From assembly GCF_014280875.1 (NCBI RefSeq), contig NZ_JACLAL010000006.1, positions 248,001 to 312,000 on the forward strand: a stretch of 64,000 nt of DNA, in the 5' to 3' direction. A program made the translations under genes and the position numbers. This document shows positions 53,178-61,865 of this stretch, piece by piece (position 1 is the stretch's first letter; every line of letters begins with the position of its first letter). The notes below the pieces were generated by a model. That model had not been told where the DNA came from, did no database searches, and saw nothing but the letters and a program-made list of their open reading frames with translations. The stretch is from Paenirhizobium daejeonense (lineage in GTDB: Bacteria; Pseudomonadota; Alphaproteobacteria; Rhizobiales; Rhizobiaceae).

Positions 53178-54413
53178 ATGGCCGTCATGGAAAATGTGAT
53201 CGCACGTGATGTTGCACCGGCGGCGCCCGTTGCGGGCAGGCTATCCGAAAAGCCGTCCCTGATCGGCCTCAGCCGCGAGGACATGGCGGCTGCGCTGCGC
53301 GAGAAGGGTGTGCCTGAACGTCAGGTCAAGATGCGCGTCAGCCAGCTGTGGAACTGGCTCTACGTTCGCGGTGTTTCCGACTTCGACGCGATGACCAATG
53401 TCGCCAAGGACATGCGGGAAATGCTGAAGACGCATTTCACCATCGCACGCCCGGAAATCGTTGAAGAGCAGGTTTCCAACGACGGCACCCGCAAGTGGCT
53501 GCTGCGCTATCCGGCACGCGGCGCCGGCCGGCCGGTCGAGGTCGAGGCTGTCTACATCCCCGAAGAAGGTCGGGGCACGCTCTGCATTTCCAGCCAGGTC
53601 GGCTGTACGCTGACCTGTTCCTTCTGCCATACCGGCACGCAGCGGCTGGTGCGCAACCTGACGGCGGAGGAAATCCTTTCCCAGCTTCTGCTTGCCCGTG
53701 ACCGGCTCGGCGATTTTCCCGATCGCGACGTGCCGGTTGGCGCCATGGTTCCTTCCAGCGACCGCAAGATCACCAACATCGTCATGATGGGCATGGGCGA
53801 GCCGCTCTACAATTTCGAGAACGTCAAGCAGGCGCTGTTGATCGCGTCGGATGGTGACGGCCTGTCGCTTTCCAGGAGGCGCATCACGCTCTCCACGTCC
53901 GGTGTCGTGCCGGAGATCTTCCGTACCGGTGACGAGATCGGCTGCATGCTGGCGATTTCGCTGCACGCCGTGCGCGACGAGTTGCGCGACATGCTGGTGC
54001 CGATCAACAAGAAGTATCCGCTGAAGGAACTGATCGACGCCTGCCGGAATTATCCGGGCCTCTCCAACGCCCGCCGCATCACCTTCGAATATGTGATGCT
54101 GAAGGACGTGAACGACAGTCTCGAGGACGCCAAGGCGCTGGTCCAGCTCCTGAAGGGCGTTCCGGCGAAGATCAACCTCATTCCGTTCAATCCGTGGCCG
54201 GGCACCAACTACCAGTGTTCCGACTGGGCGCAGATCGAGAAGTTTGCCGACTTCATCAATCAGGCCGGTTATGCCTCGCCGATCCGCACCCCGCGCGGTC
54301 GCGACATTCTCGCCGCCTGTGGTCAGCTGAAGTCGGAATCCGAGCGGATGCGCAAGACCGAGCGCCTTGCCTTCGAGGCGATGATGATCGTCGGCCATGG
54401 CGAGGACGACTAA
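53178..54413 (+). CDS. rlmN: 23S rRNA (adenine2503-C2)/tRNA methyltransferase
   Basis: 411-residue radical-SAM enzyme methylating A2503 of 23S rRNA and A37 of some tRNAs. Cluster motif [18 protein letters not shown] (CxxxCxxC), SAM region [11 protein letters not shown], and the methyl-carrying Cys in the C-terminal [10 protein letters not shown] are present. ATG 53178 ([11 protein letters not shown]) has AGGAAGG upstream and gives family length; ATG 53100 would overlap the palindromic element. Complete and unremarkable apart from that upstream repeat. Confidence 0.96.
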   Translation: MAVMENVIARDVAPAAPVAGRLSEKPSLIGLSREDMAAALREKGVPERQVKMRVSQLWNWLYVRGVSDFDAMTNVAKDMREMLKTHFTIARPEIVEEQVSNDGTRKWLLRYPARGAGRPVEVEAVYIPEEGRGTLCISSQVGCTLTCSFCHTGTQRLVRNLTAEEILSQLLLARDRLGDFPDRDVPVGAMVPSSDRKITNIVMMGMGEPLYNFENVKQALLIASDGDGLSLSRRRITLSTSGVVPEIFRTGDEIGCMLAISLHAVRDELRDMLVPINKKYPLKELIDACRNYPGLSNARRITFEYVMLKDVNDSLEDAKALVQLLKGVPAKINLIPFNPWPGTNYQCSDWAQIEKFADFINQAGYASPIRTPRGRDILAACGQLKSESERMRKTERLAFEAMMIVGHGEDD

Positions 54414-54514
54414 GGTCTGATGGGCCTTGGCGGCGCCTTGGGCCTGCGAGATTGATTTTGACCGATCGCTTCCATAAGAAGACCGGATAAAACAAAATCC
54501 CGGAGGTTACCCCC

Positions 54515-55468
54515 ATGCGCGCTATCCTGCTCGCCCTGTTTGCCGCCACTGCGATCGTCCTGCCCGCGAAGGCCGAGGACGTCACCGTTGCTGTTACCGC
54601 CATCGTCGAACATCCCGCGCTGGATGCTGCGCGCGACGGCATCAAGGAAGCCCTTGCCGAAGCCGGCTACAAGGAAGGCGAGAACCTGAAGTTCGTCTAC
54701 GAGTCCGCCCAGGGCAATCCGGGCACGGCCGCGCAGATCGCCCGCCAGTTCGTCGGCGACGCCCCGACCGTCATCGTTCCGATCTCCACCCCGTCCGCCC
54801 AGGCCGTGGTTGCCGCCACCCGCGACATTCCGGTGGTCTTCACCGCAGTTTCCGACCCGCTTGGCGCGCAGCTGGTCAAGGACATGGAAAAGCCCGGCGG
54901 CAACGTTACCGGCTTGTCCGACATGTCGCCGGTTGCCGACCATATCGCGCTGATCAAGGAAATTACGCCTAACGCCAAGTCGATCGGCTTCATCTACAAT
55001 TCAGCCGAAGCCAATTCGGTTTCCACGCTTGCCGCTCTCAAGGCCGAAGCGGAGAAGGCCGGCCTGACGGTCGTCGAATCCGTCGCCACCAAGTCGGCTG
55101 AGGTACAGGGTGCGACCCGCGCCCTCGTCGGTCGCGCCGATGTGATCTACATTCCGACCGACAACACCATCGTCTCGGCATTCGAGGCCGCCGTTGGTGT
55201 TGCCCAGGAAGCGAAGATCCCGCTCTTTGCTGGCGATACGGATTCCGTTTCCCGCGGCGCGCTTGCAGCGCTCGGCTTCAACTATTTCGACGTGGGCAAG
55301 CAGACCGGCGAAGTCGTCGTTCGCGTCCTGAAGGGCGAAAAGCCCGGCGACATTCCGGTGCGTGTTGCTGCCGGCACCGACCTGGTGATCAACAAGGCCG
55401 CTGCCGCCAAGATGGGCGTCACCTTCCCGGAAAGCATCACCAAGCGCGCGACCAAGACGATCGAATAA
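54515..55468 (+). CDS. ABC transporter substrate-binding protein, TrpX-like (ABC_sub_bind)
   Basis: 317-residue periplasmic protein. Signal peptide MRAILLALFAATAIVLPAKA. The PF04392-type pattern is TAIVEHPALDAARDGIKEAL, GNPGTAAQIARQFVGD, TGLSDMSPV and YIPTDNTIVSAFEA. GGAGG lies 8 bases before ATG. The family binds aromatic amino acids or other small ligands (TrpX in streptococci); no tryptophan gene or T-box is adjacent here, so the ligand is open. Two strong hairpins follow before the permease gene. Confidence 0.92.
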   Translation: MRAILLALFAATAIVLPAKAEDVTVAVTAIVEHPALDAARDGIKEALAEAGYKEGENLKFVYESAQGNPGTAAQIARQFVGDAPTVIVPISTPSAQAVVAATRDIPVVFTAVSDPLGAQLVKDMEKPGGNVTGLSDMSPVADHIALIKEITPNAKSIGFIYNSAEANSVSTLAALKAEAEKAGLTVVESVATKSAEVQGATRALVGRADVIYIPTDNTIVSAFEAAVGVAQEAKIPLFAGDTDSVSRGALAALGFNYFDVGKQTGEVVVRVLKGEKPGDIPVRVAAGTDLVINKAAAAKMGVTFPESITKRATKTIE

Positions 55469-55481
55469 CCATCCGACAGCG

Positions 55482-55544
55482 GGGCCGCGATTGCGCGGCC
55501 CTTGCTCTTGCCGGGCTGCGGGCGGACATGTCGCGATGTCCGCC
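55482..55544 (+). promoter_or_regulatory. Two intercistronic hairpins after the TrpX-like gene
   Basis: GGGCCGCG-ATTG-CGCGGCCC (55482-55501) and GGCGGACAT-GTCGCG-ATGTCCGCC (55521-55544) are perfect 8- and 9-bp stems between binding-protein and permease genes; the second ends 22 bases before the permease start. The first is followed by only a short CTTG. They suit differential expression of the binding protein over the membrane subunits. Confidence 0.6.
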
Positions 55545-55566
55545 GCAAGCTTGAAGGACTTCTGCC

Positions 55567-56448
55567 GTGAGCCAAATCGCCTTCTGGGGTGCCGTTGAGC
55601 TGGGTCTGGTCTTCGCCTTCGTGGCGATTGGCGTTTATCTTGCCTTCCGTGTCCTCGATTTTCCTGACCTGACCGTCGACGGTTCGTTCCCACTCGGTGC
55701 GGCGGTCGCCGCCGTGTTGATCATCGCTGGGCTGAATCCCTGGGTCGCGACCGCCATCGCCATGGTGGCCGGGTCCGCTGCCGGTCTCGTGACCGCGCTG
55801 TTGAACGTGCGTTTCCGCATCCTCAACCTGCTGGCCTCGATCCTGACGATGATCGCGCTGTTTTCCGTGAACCTCAGGGTCATGGGCAAGCCGAACGTCG
55901 CGCTGCTCAATCAGGACACCATGCTGACGCCGTTCTACGGCCACGGAATCCCCGAATATTATGTGCGCCCGCTTTTCGTCTTCGCGCTGGTCGCCATCGT
56001 GATCTTCCTGGTCTGGCGCTTTCTGGAAAGCGATGCCGGTCTTGCCATGCGCGCGACCGGCGCTAATGCGCGCATGGCCCGCGCACAGGGCGTGCAGACG
56101 GATAACCAGATCTATCTCGGCATCGCGCTCTCCAATGCGCTGGTGGCGCTTGGCGGCGCCTTGTTTGCCCAGACGAACGGCTTTGCCGATGTCACCTCCG
56201 GTGTCGGCACCATTGTCGTCGGCCTTGCGGCCGTCATCATCGGTGAGACTCTGTTCGGCAAGCGCGGCCTGCTCTTCGCTTTGATTGGCTGCGTCGTGGG
56301 CTCGATCGCCTATCGCCTCGCGATCCAGCTTGCGCTGTCCAGCGACGTGCTCGGCCTCAAGGCTTCCGACCTGAACTTCGTAACTGCGGTGCTGGTTGCG
56401 GTTGCGCTCGTCCTTCCCAGACTGCGCCGGGGAGGAGCTTCGGCATGA
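55567..56448 (+). CDS. ABC transporter permease, TrpY-like
   Basis: 293-residue inner-membrane permease of the branched-chain-amino-acid (LivH-like) superfamily with 8-9 helices. Motifs: FVAIGVYLAFRVLDFPDLTVDGSFPLGAA, LTMIALFSVNLRVMGKPN, and the LivH-type GLAMRATGANARMARAQG. The GTG start at 55567 has GAAGGA upstream. Its stop overlaps the ATPase start by 4 bases. It forms the channel for the TrpX-like binding protein. Confidence 0.92.
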   Translation: MSQIAFWGAVELGLVFAFVAIGVYLAFRVLDFPDLTVDGSFPLGAAVAAVLIIAGLNPWVATAIAMVAGSAAGLVTALLNVRFRILNLLASILTMIALFSVNLRVMGKPNVALLNQDTMLTPFYGHGIPEYYVRPLFVFALVAIVIFLVWRFLESDAGLAMRATGANARMARAQGVQTDNQIYLGIALSNALVALGGALFAQTNGFADVTSGVGTIVVGLAAVIIGETLFGKRGLLFALIGCVVGSIAYRLAIQLALSSDVLGLKASDLNFVTAVLVAVALVLPRLRRGGASA

Positions 56449-57239
56449 TTTCGCTCGAAAACATTGATGTCGTCTTCGGCCGCGGCACGCCGCTGCAGAA
56501 ACAAGCGCTGAAGAACGTCAGCCTGACGATCGAGACGGGTTCCTTTGTCACCGTCATCGGCTCCAACGGCGCGGGCAAGTCGACGCTGCTCGGCGTGCTT
56601 GCCGGCGATGTGCTGCCGACCTCCGGCCGGGTCAATATCGGCAATGCGGATGTGTCACGCAAGCCGACCGCCAGCCGCGCCGGCCTCGTGGCCCGCGTCT
56701 TCCAGGATCCGCTGGCCGGTAGTTGCGGTGCGCTTTCCATCGAGGAGAACCTTGCGCTTGCGGCCATGCGGGGCAAGCGTCGCGGCCTTTCGGCAGCTCT
56801 TGGCGGAACTCGTCGCGGCGAGTTCCGCGATCGGGTGGCTGCACTTAATCTCGGGCTGGAAAATCGCATGGCGGACCGTATGGACCTTCTGTCCGGTGGT
56901 CAGAGGCAGGCGGTCTCGCTGGTGATGGCGACGCTCAGCGGTTCCGAGGTGCTGTTGCTCGACGAACATACGGCGGCGCTCGATCCTGGCATGGCCGAGT
57001 TCATCATGAACCTTACGCAGTCCATCGTATCGGAGCGCAAGCTGACCACTCTGATGGTAACGCATTCCATGCGTCAGGCGCTGGATTTCGGCGCCCGCAC
57101 CATCATGCTGCATGCGGGCGAGATCGTTCTCGACGTTGCCGGCGACAGCCGCAAGGATCTGCAGGTGGAGGACCTGATTAACATGTTCAGGCGCATCCGC
57201 GGCCAGACGCTGGATGACGATGAATTGCTGATCGGCTGA
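56445..57239 (+). CDS. ABC transporter ATP-binding protein, TrpZ-like
   Basis: 264-residue ATPase. Walker A GSNGAGKSTL, signature LSGGQRQAVSL, Walker B EVLLLDEHTAALDP and switch VTHSMRQAL are intact. His replaces the usual Pro in the DEP motif (DEHTAALDP), which is standard for TrpZ-like proteins. It is the last gene of the three-gene operon and is followed by a clear terminator. Confidence 0.93.
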   Translation: MISLENIDVVFGRGTPLQKQALKNVSLTIETGSFVTVIGSNGAGKSTLLGVLAGDVLPTSGRVNIGNADVSRKPTASRAGLVARVFQDPLAGSCGALSIEENLALAAMRGKRRGLSAALGGTRRGEFRDRVAALNLGLENRMADRMDLLSGGQRQAVSLVMATLSGSEVLLLDEHTAALDPGMAEFIMNLTQSIVSERKLTTLMVTHSMRQALDFGARTIMLHAGEIVLDVAGDSRKDLQVEDLINMFRRIRGQTLDDDELLIG

Positions 57240-57263
57240 TTTCGACAGTCAGACTATAGAGAG

Positions 57264-57298
57264 AACGGCGTCCGGGGTCGATCCGGGCGCCGTTTTTC
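57264..57298 (+). terminator. Rho-independent terminator of the TrpXYZ-like operon
   Basis: AACGGCG-T-CCGG, loop GGTCGAT, CCGG-G-CGCCGTT, then TTT (57264-57297). Eleven base pairs with one T-G internal position plus a T-tract, 25 bases after the stop. Confidence 0.88.
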
Positions 57299-57307
57299 GT
57301 TCCAGGT

Positions 57308-57949
57308 TCAGCGCGCCTGGGTGAACATGATCTTCACTGCGAAGACCGAAAAGACACCGGCGAAGGTGTAGTCGATGGCGCGGAGAACCTTGCGGTTCGT
57401 CTGCAGCCAGCTCGACAGGCCATCGGCCATGTAGATGATGCCGAGGCCGATCGGCAGCGACAGGACGATCGACCAGATGCCGAGGAAGAGCAGCTTGCCG
57501 GTAACGTGCGGATCGCTGGCGCTGACGAATTGCGGCAGGAAGGTCATGAAGAAGATGATGACCTTCGGATTGAGCAGGTTGACCCACAGGCCGTTCAGGA
57601 ACGCCTTCATCGGTGCCGACTGGCGCTGGCCGTCGGCGCGCACGACGAAGTTCGAACCGTGGCGCACAGCCTGGATGGCGAGCCACAGCAGGTAGCCGGC
57701 ACCGCCGGTCTTCAGGATGGTGAAGGCCGTCGGCGAAGCGACAATCAGCGCCGAAATGCCGAAGGCCACCAGCATGGTGTGGATGGAGATCCCGAAGCTC
57801 GTACCTGCGAGCGTCATGAGCCCCGTCGCCCGGCCGTCGCGCAGGGAGCGGCTGATCCAGAGCGTCATGTCCGGCCCGGGCGTGATGGCGAGCAGGAGAA
57901 TGGCAAGACTGAAGGCGAGGATGGTGGGAAGACTCGGGATGAATTCCAT
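57308..57949 (-). CDS. LysE/RhtB-family amino-acid exporter
   Basis: 213-residue inner-membrane protein with six predicted helices. Signature pattern: AITPGPDMTLWISRSLRDGRATGLMTLAG near the N-terminus, then LKTGGAGYLLWLAIQAVR and NLLNPKVIIFFMTFLPQFV. These are the hallmarks of RhtB/LysE exporters of homoserine, threonine or other amino acids. ATG 57949 is first in frame with the expected start (MEFIPSLPTILAF). It converges on the ABC operon and lies 88 bases downstream of the SDR gene. Confidence 0.95.
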   Translation of the reverse strand: MEFIPSLPTILAFSLAILLLAITPGPDMTLWISRSLRDGRATGLMTLAGTSFGISIHTMLVAFGISALIVASPTAFTILKTGGAGYLLWLAIQAVRHGSNFVVRADGQRQSAPMKAFLNGLWVNLLNPKVIIFFMTFLPQFVSASDPHVTGKLLFLGIWSIVLSLPIGLGIIYMADGLSSWLQTNRKVLRAIDYTFAGVFSVFAVKIMFTQAR

Positions 57950-58037
57950 GAGGGCGGGTCCGTAGCAGAGAGAAGCCCGATATGGGCGACGCTAATACGC
58001 CATCCATACCGGGCTGCGGGCGGCTTGCCAATCGTGC

Positions 58038-58889
58038 TTATTGACCGTTCAGGAAAGCCCTGAATTTCGTTCCGTAGTCCGGATGCCAGCGTGACAGGGG
58101 TGGCCGGTTTTCGACGATGTCTCCGGCAGCCCAGAGGATGCGCTTCTCGTCGGTCGTGCGGTCCACGTCGTTATCCGGGCAAAGAATGTAGAAATCACCG
58201 CGGTCGATGCTTTCCAGCATGAAGCCGATGGTCTCCTCCGGAGTCCATGCGCCTTCCGGTTTCGTCTTTGCCTCTCCCCGCGTCAGGTTGGTGAAGACCC
58301 AGCCCGGGATCAGCAGGTGGGCCGATATCCTGCAGCCTTCAGTGTTGCGAAGCTCGTGTTGCAGCGCTTCGGTAAAGGCTTTCACGCCGGCTTTCGAGAC
58401 GTTGTAGGCCGGATCGCCGGGTGGAGTGGTGATGCCCTGCTTCGAGCCGGTGTTGATGATGAGGCCCGGTTCCCCATGGGCGATCATGTTCGGACCGAAG
58501 GTGCGGGTACCGTTGATGACGCCCATCAGGTTGACGGCAAGCACGCTTTCCCAGTTGGCCTGGGGACCAAAAATACTACTGCCCGGTTGAATACCGGCAT
58601 TGTTCATGAGGACGTGTACGCGTCCGAAACGCTGGATGACGGCCCGTTCGAGGGCCTCGAGCTGATCCAGCTTGCTGACATCCGTCTCGATCGCCACGAT
58701 GTCCGTATCCGGATTGGCGGAGAGTTTGGCGACTTTCTCACGCGCCTCGGCCAGCGGATCGCCGCCGAGATCGACAAGCACGACCGCCATGCCCTTTTTT
58801 GCGAAGGCCATGGCGGCGGCAAGGCCAATGCCGGATGCGGCGCCGGTGACGACTGCGACATTACCCCGGGAAAATGCCTGATGCTGCAT
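58038..58889 (-). CDS. Short-chain dehydrogenase/reductase
   Basis: 283-residue classical SDR. NAD(P)-binding VTGAASGIGLAAAM, acidic DLGG after beta-2 (suggesting NAD preference), NNAGIQPG, catalytic Ser in INTGSKQG and Tyr/Lys in YNVSKAG are present. A C-terminal extension (CPDNDVDRTTDEKRILW, then SRWHPDYGTKFRAF) is longer than in minimal SDRs. GAGGAG precedes ATG 58889. The substrate is unknown. It lies divergent from argG. Confidence 0.92.
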   Translation of the reverse strand: MQHQAFSRGNVAVVTGAASGIGLAAAMAFAKKGMAVVLVDLGGDPLAEAREKVAKLSANPDTDIVAIETDVSKLDQLEALERAVIQRFGRVHVLMNNAGIQPGSSIFGPQANWESVLAVNLMGVINGTRTFGPNMIAHGEPGLIINTGSKQGITTPPGDPAYNVSKAGVKAFTEALQHELRNTEGCRISAHLLIPGWVFTNLTRGEAKTKPEGAWTPEETIGFMLESIDRGDFYILCPDNDVDRTTDEKRILWAAGDIVENRPPLSRWHPDYGTKFRAFLNGQ

Positions 58890-59018
58890 ATGGTGTCTCC
58901 TCGTTATGGCAGTTGAGCTTTTGATATGGGGCATCGTGAGGCGCGGTCAAACCTCAAAGTGCTCCTGCCACGGCCGCGCATCATCGCCGCTTCTGCCTTC
59001 CGCGGCATCGGTTCCCCT

Positions 59019-59046
59019 TGCACGGCGCGATAATCTCGCTAAAAGT
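59019..59046 (+). promoter_or_regulatory. Weak candidate promoter of argG
   Basis: TTGCAC (59019-59024) and TAAAAG (59041-59046) are spaced 16 bases apart, 62 bases upstream of argG. Spacing and -35 are acceptable and the -10 is poor. Confidence 0.3.
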
Positions 59047-59107
59047 GCCCGCAAACCAAGGGTTCGTATGCCCTTGGCTGCCCACGCTCACGAACGGACT
59101 TCTCATC

Positions 59108-60331
59108 ATGGCATCGCATAAAGACGTGAAGAAGGTCGTGCTCGCCTATTCCGGCGGCCTCGACACCTCGATCATCCTGAAATGGCTCCAGACCGAACTC
59201 GGCGCTGAAGTCGTGACCTTTACTGCCGATCTCGGCCAGGGCGAGGAACTCGAGCCTGCACGCAAGAAGGCCGAGATGCTCGGCATCAAGGAAATCTTCA
59301 TTGAGGACGTCCGCGAAGAGTTTGTCCGCGACTTCGTCTTCCCGATGTTCCGAGCCAACGCCGTCTACGAAGGCGTTTACCTGCTCGGCACGTCGATCGC
59401 CCGTCCGCTGATCTCCAAGCACCTGATCGACATCGCCAAGAAGACCGGTGCCGACGCCATCGCCCATGGCGCGACCGGCAAGGGCAACGACCAAGTTCGC
59501 TTCGAGCTTTCGGCCTATGCGCTGAACCCCGACATCAAGATCATCGCCCCCTGGCGCGACTGGTCGTTCAAGAGCCGTACCGACCTTCTCGAATTCGCCG
59601 AGAAGAACCAGATCCCGGTTGCCAAGGACAAGAAGGGCGAGGCTCCCTTCTCTGTCGATGCCAACCTGCTGCACTCCTCCTCGGAAGGTAAGGTTCTGGA
59701 AGATCCGTCGCAGGAAGCACCCGAATATGTTCACATGCGCACCATTTCGCCGGAGGCTGCCCCGGACAAGGCCACGATCATCAAGATCGGTTTCGAAAAG
59801 GGCGACGCCGTCTCGATCAATGGCGTTCGCCTGAGCCCGGCGACCATTCTTGCCAAGCTCAACGATTACGGTCGTGACAACGGCATCGGTCGTCTCGACC
59901 TCGTCGAGAACCGCTTCGTCGGCATGAAGTCGCGCGGTGTCTACGAGACCCCTGGCGGTACGATCCTGCTGGCCGCGCATCGCGCAATCGAGTCGATCAC
60001 GCTCGATCGTGGCGCCGCGCACCTCAAGGACGAGCTGATGCCGCGTTACGCCGAGCTGATCTATTACGGCTTCTGGTTCTCGCCGGAACGCCAGATGCTG
60101 CAGGCCGCGATCGACCTCAGCCAGAAGGATGTGGAAGGCGAAGTCACCCTCAAGCTCTACAAGGGCAATGTGATGGTAATCGGCCGCGAATCCTCGAAGT
60201 CGCTCTATTCCGACCAGCTGGTGACTTTCGAGGACGACCAGGGCGCCTACGACCAAAAGGATGCCGCCGGCTTCATCAAGCTCAATGCGCTGCGCCTGCG
60301 CACGCTCGCCAAGCGCAACCTCAAGGGCTGA
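59108..60331 (+). CDS. argG: Argininosuccinate synthase
   Basis: 407-residue enzyme joining citrulline and aspartate with ATP to argininosuccinate in arginine synthesis. ATP pyrophosphatase motif [32 protein letters not shown], the GNDQVRFE signature and the citrulline-site [14 protein letters not shown] are present. ATG 59108 ([11 protein letters not shown]) is the family start; the longer frame from 59018 is unlikely. A strong terminator follows. It could also recycle citrulline from the dimethylargininase-like enzyme. Confidence 0.98.
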   Translation: MASHKDVKKVVLAYSGGLDTSIILKWLQTELGAEVVTFTADLGQGEELEPARKKAEMLGIKEIFIEDVREEFVRDFVFPMFRANAVYEGVYLLGTSIARPLISKHLIDIAKKTGADAIAHGATGKGNDQVRFELSAYALNPDIKIIAPWRDWSFKSRTDLLEFAEKNQIPVAKDKKGEAPFSVDANLLHSSSEGKVLEDPSQEAPEYVHMRTISPEAAPDKATIIKIGFEKGDAVSINGVRLSPATILAKLNDYGRDNGIGRLDLVENRFVGMKSRGVYETPGGTILLAAHRAIESITLDRGAAHLKDELMPRYAELIYYGFWFSPERQMLQAAIDLSQKDVEGEVTLKLYKGNVMVIGRESSKSLYSDQLVTFEDDQGAYDQKDAAGFIKLNALRLRTLAKRNLKG

Positions 60332-60361
60332 TCCAGCCCTTTCAGGATTGAAATCATAAAG

Positions 60362-60391
60362 CCGCCGGGATTTTGGCTCCGGCGGTTTTTT
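60362..60391 (+). terminator. Rho-independent terminator of argG
   Basis: CCGCCGG (60362-60368), loop GATTTTGGCT, CCGGCGG (60379-60385), then TTTTTT. It starts 30 bases after the argG stop and lies between convergent genes. Confidence 0.9.
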
Positions 60392-60405
60392 ATTGCGGGT
60401 TTCTT

Positions 60406-61599
60406 TCAGCCGGCGCGGCGGCGGGCTGCCTGCAGGCCGAGATAGGCGAAGATCGCCATGAATTCCATGAAGGGGATGACGGTGCCGAAGGCCGTCAGCG
60501 GATCGCCGATAGTGGCGGCGGCAATACCGCCGAGGAAGCCGGATCCCATCTGGCCGAAGCCGAGCAGGGCGGCGGCTGAGCCTGCGATTTCAGGATGCGG
60601 TTGAAGGCCGGCGGTCGTGATGTAAGGGATCACGAAGGCGATGCCGAAGGAGCAGACGGCAACCGGTCCCATGATCGACAGGAAGCTCGGCTCGATAAAA
60701 TGGACCGAAAGCGCGATCATCGCTCCGCCGATGCCGACAAGGGTAAGGCCGGTGCGCAGGGAACCACGTTCACCCAGTCGGGGGCTGAGGAAGCGGAGCG
60801 TAATGGAACCGGCGAAGTAGAAGCCCGACTGCATCAGCATGCCAAGGCCGAACTGTGCAGGCGTCAAGCCGACGCGATTGATCAGCACGAAGGGAAGCAT
60901 GGTCGATTGGGCATAGAGAGCCCCGACACATCCGCCCAGCACGAGGGCGCAGAACAGCACTCTCAGATCGCTGACAAGCGTGACATAGGATGAGACGAGG
61001 CGGACCGGGTGGATCCTCGACCTGTCGGCGACGGTCGTTTCCGCCATCAGGAAGGCGACCATCAGGCCACTCAGTATTCCAAAGCCGACCATCAGGTAGA
61101 AGATCGCCTGCCAGCCGGAAAGGGATAGCGCCAAGCCGCCGAGCGTCGGCCCCGCCGCCGGGCCGATGGCGAGCATGATGCCCATCATGTTGAGGATACG
61201 GGCGGCTTCCGGTCCCGTGAACTGGTCGCGGACTATGGCGCGGGATACCGTGACGCCGACCGACGCGCCGATGCCCTGGATCAGGCGGCCGGTCAGCAGC
61301 CATTCGACCGAAGGCGCGAAGGCAGCCGTCAGGCTTCCGGCGATATAGATGGCGAGGAAGGCCAGCGTCGCTTTTCTGCGTCCGAAGGCATCCGACATCG
61401 GGCCTGAGAGAAGCTGGGCGCAGGCGAACCCGGCGAAATAAAGCGAGAGGCTCATCTTGATGGCGCTGTCGGTCGTCCCGAAGGCTTTCACCAGTTCCGG
61501 CATGGCTGGCGTGTAGATCGCCATGGAGATGGGGCCGATGGTGGTCAGCAGCGCGCCGATCAGCGAAGTGCGGCGCTCGCTCATGCGAGCCTGTGTCAT
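60406..61599 (-). CDS. MFS multidrug transporter, Bcr/CflA type
   Basis: 397-residue major-facilitator exporter with 12 predicted helices. Motif D1/A region: ISMAIYTPAMPELVKAFG, QLLSGPMSDAFGRRKA and the motif-C-like GPAAGPTLGGLAL are typical of Bcr/CflA drug-resistance transporters (chloramphenicol, bicyclomycin, possibly sulfonamides or dipeptides). ATG 61599 (MTQARMSERR) is used; an ATG at 61671 lacks support. It is divergent from the M3 peptidase, with 266 bases between. Confidence 0.92.
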   Translation of the reverse strand: MTQARMSERRTSLIGALLTTIGPISMAIYTPAMPELVKAFGTTDSAIKMSLSLYFAGFACAQLLSGPMSDAFGRRKATLAFLAIYIAGSLTAAFAPSVEWLLTGRLIQGIGASVGVTVSRAIVRDQFTGPEAARILNMMGIMLAIGPAAGPTLGGLALSLSGWQAIFYLMVGFGILSGLMVAFLMAETTVADRSRIHPVRLVSSYVTLVSDLRVLFCALVLGGCVGALYAQSTMLPFVLINRVGLTPAQFGLGMLMQSGFYFAGSITLRFLSPRLGERGSLRTGLTLVGIGGAMIALSVHFIEPSFLSIMGPVAVCSFGIAFVIPYITTAGLQPHPEIAGSAAALLGFGQMGSGFLGGIAAATIGDPLTAFGTVIPFMEFMAIFAYLGLQAARRRAG

Positions 61600-61865
61600 G
61601 CTATTCCGTTCGATCTGGTGGTCTTGGCGCCACGGGGCAATCGGTCTGGCGTCAGAAAGTGAGTTCGCCACCTTTTACGACCGGAAGGAGTGCTTGGCGA
61701 GAGGCGAAATATATCTGTCCGGCGTCCGGCCTCATGCATGGAAGGTCGGAAATTTTGCCTCCGTGATCGTTTGCGTGCTTGCCAATCAAATGGTCGGGAT
61801 ACCATATCGCGTAAGGTGTCCGCTTCGCGGGTATCGGATCGAGGATCGACCAAGGGAAAATTGTC

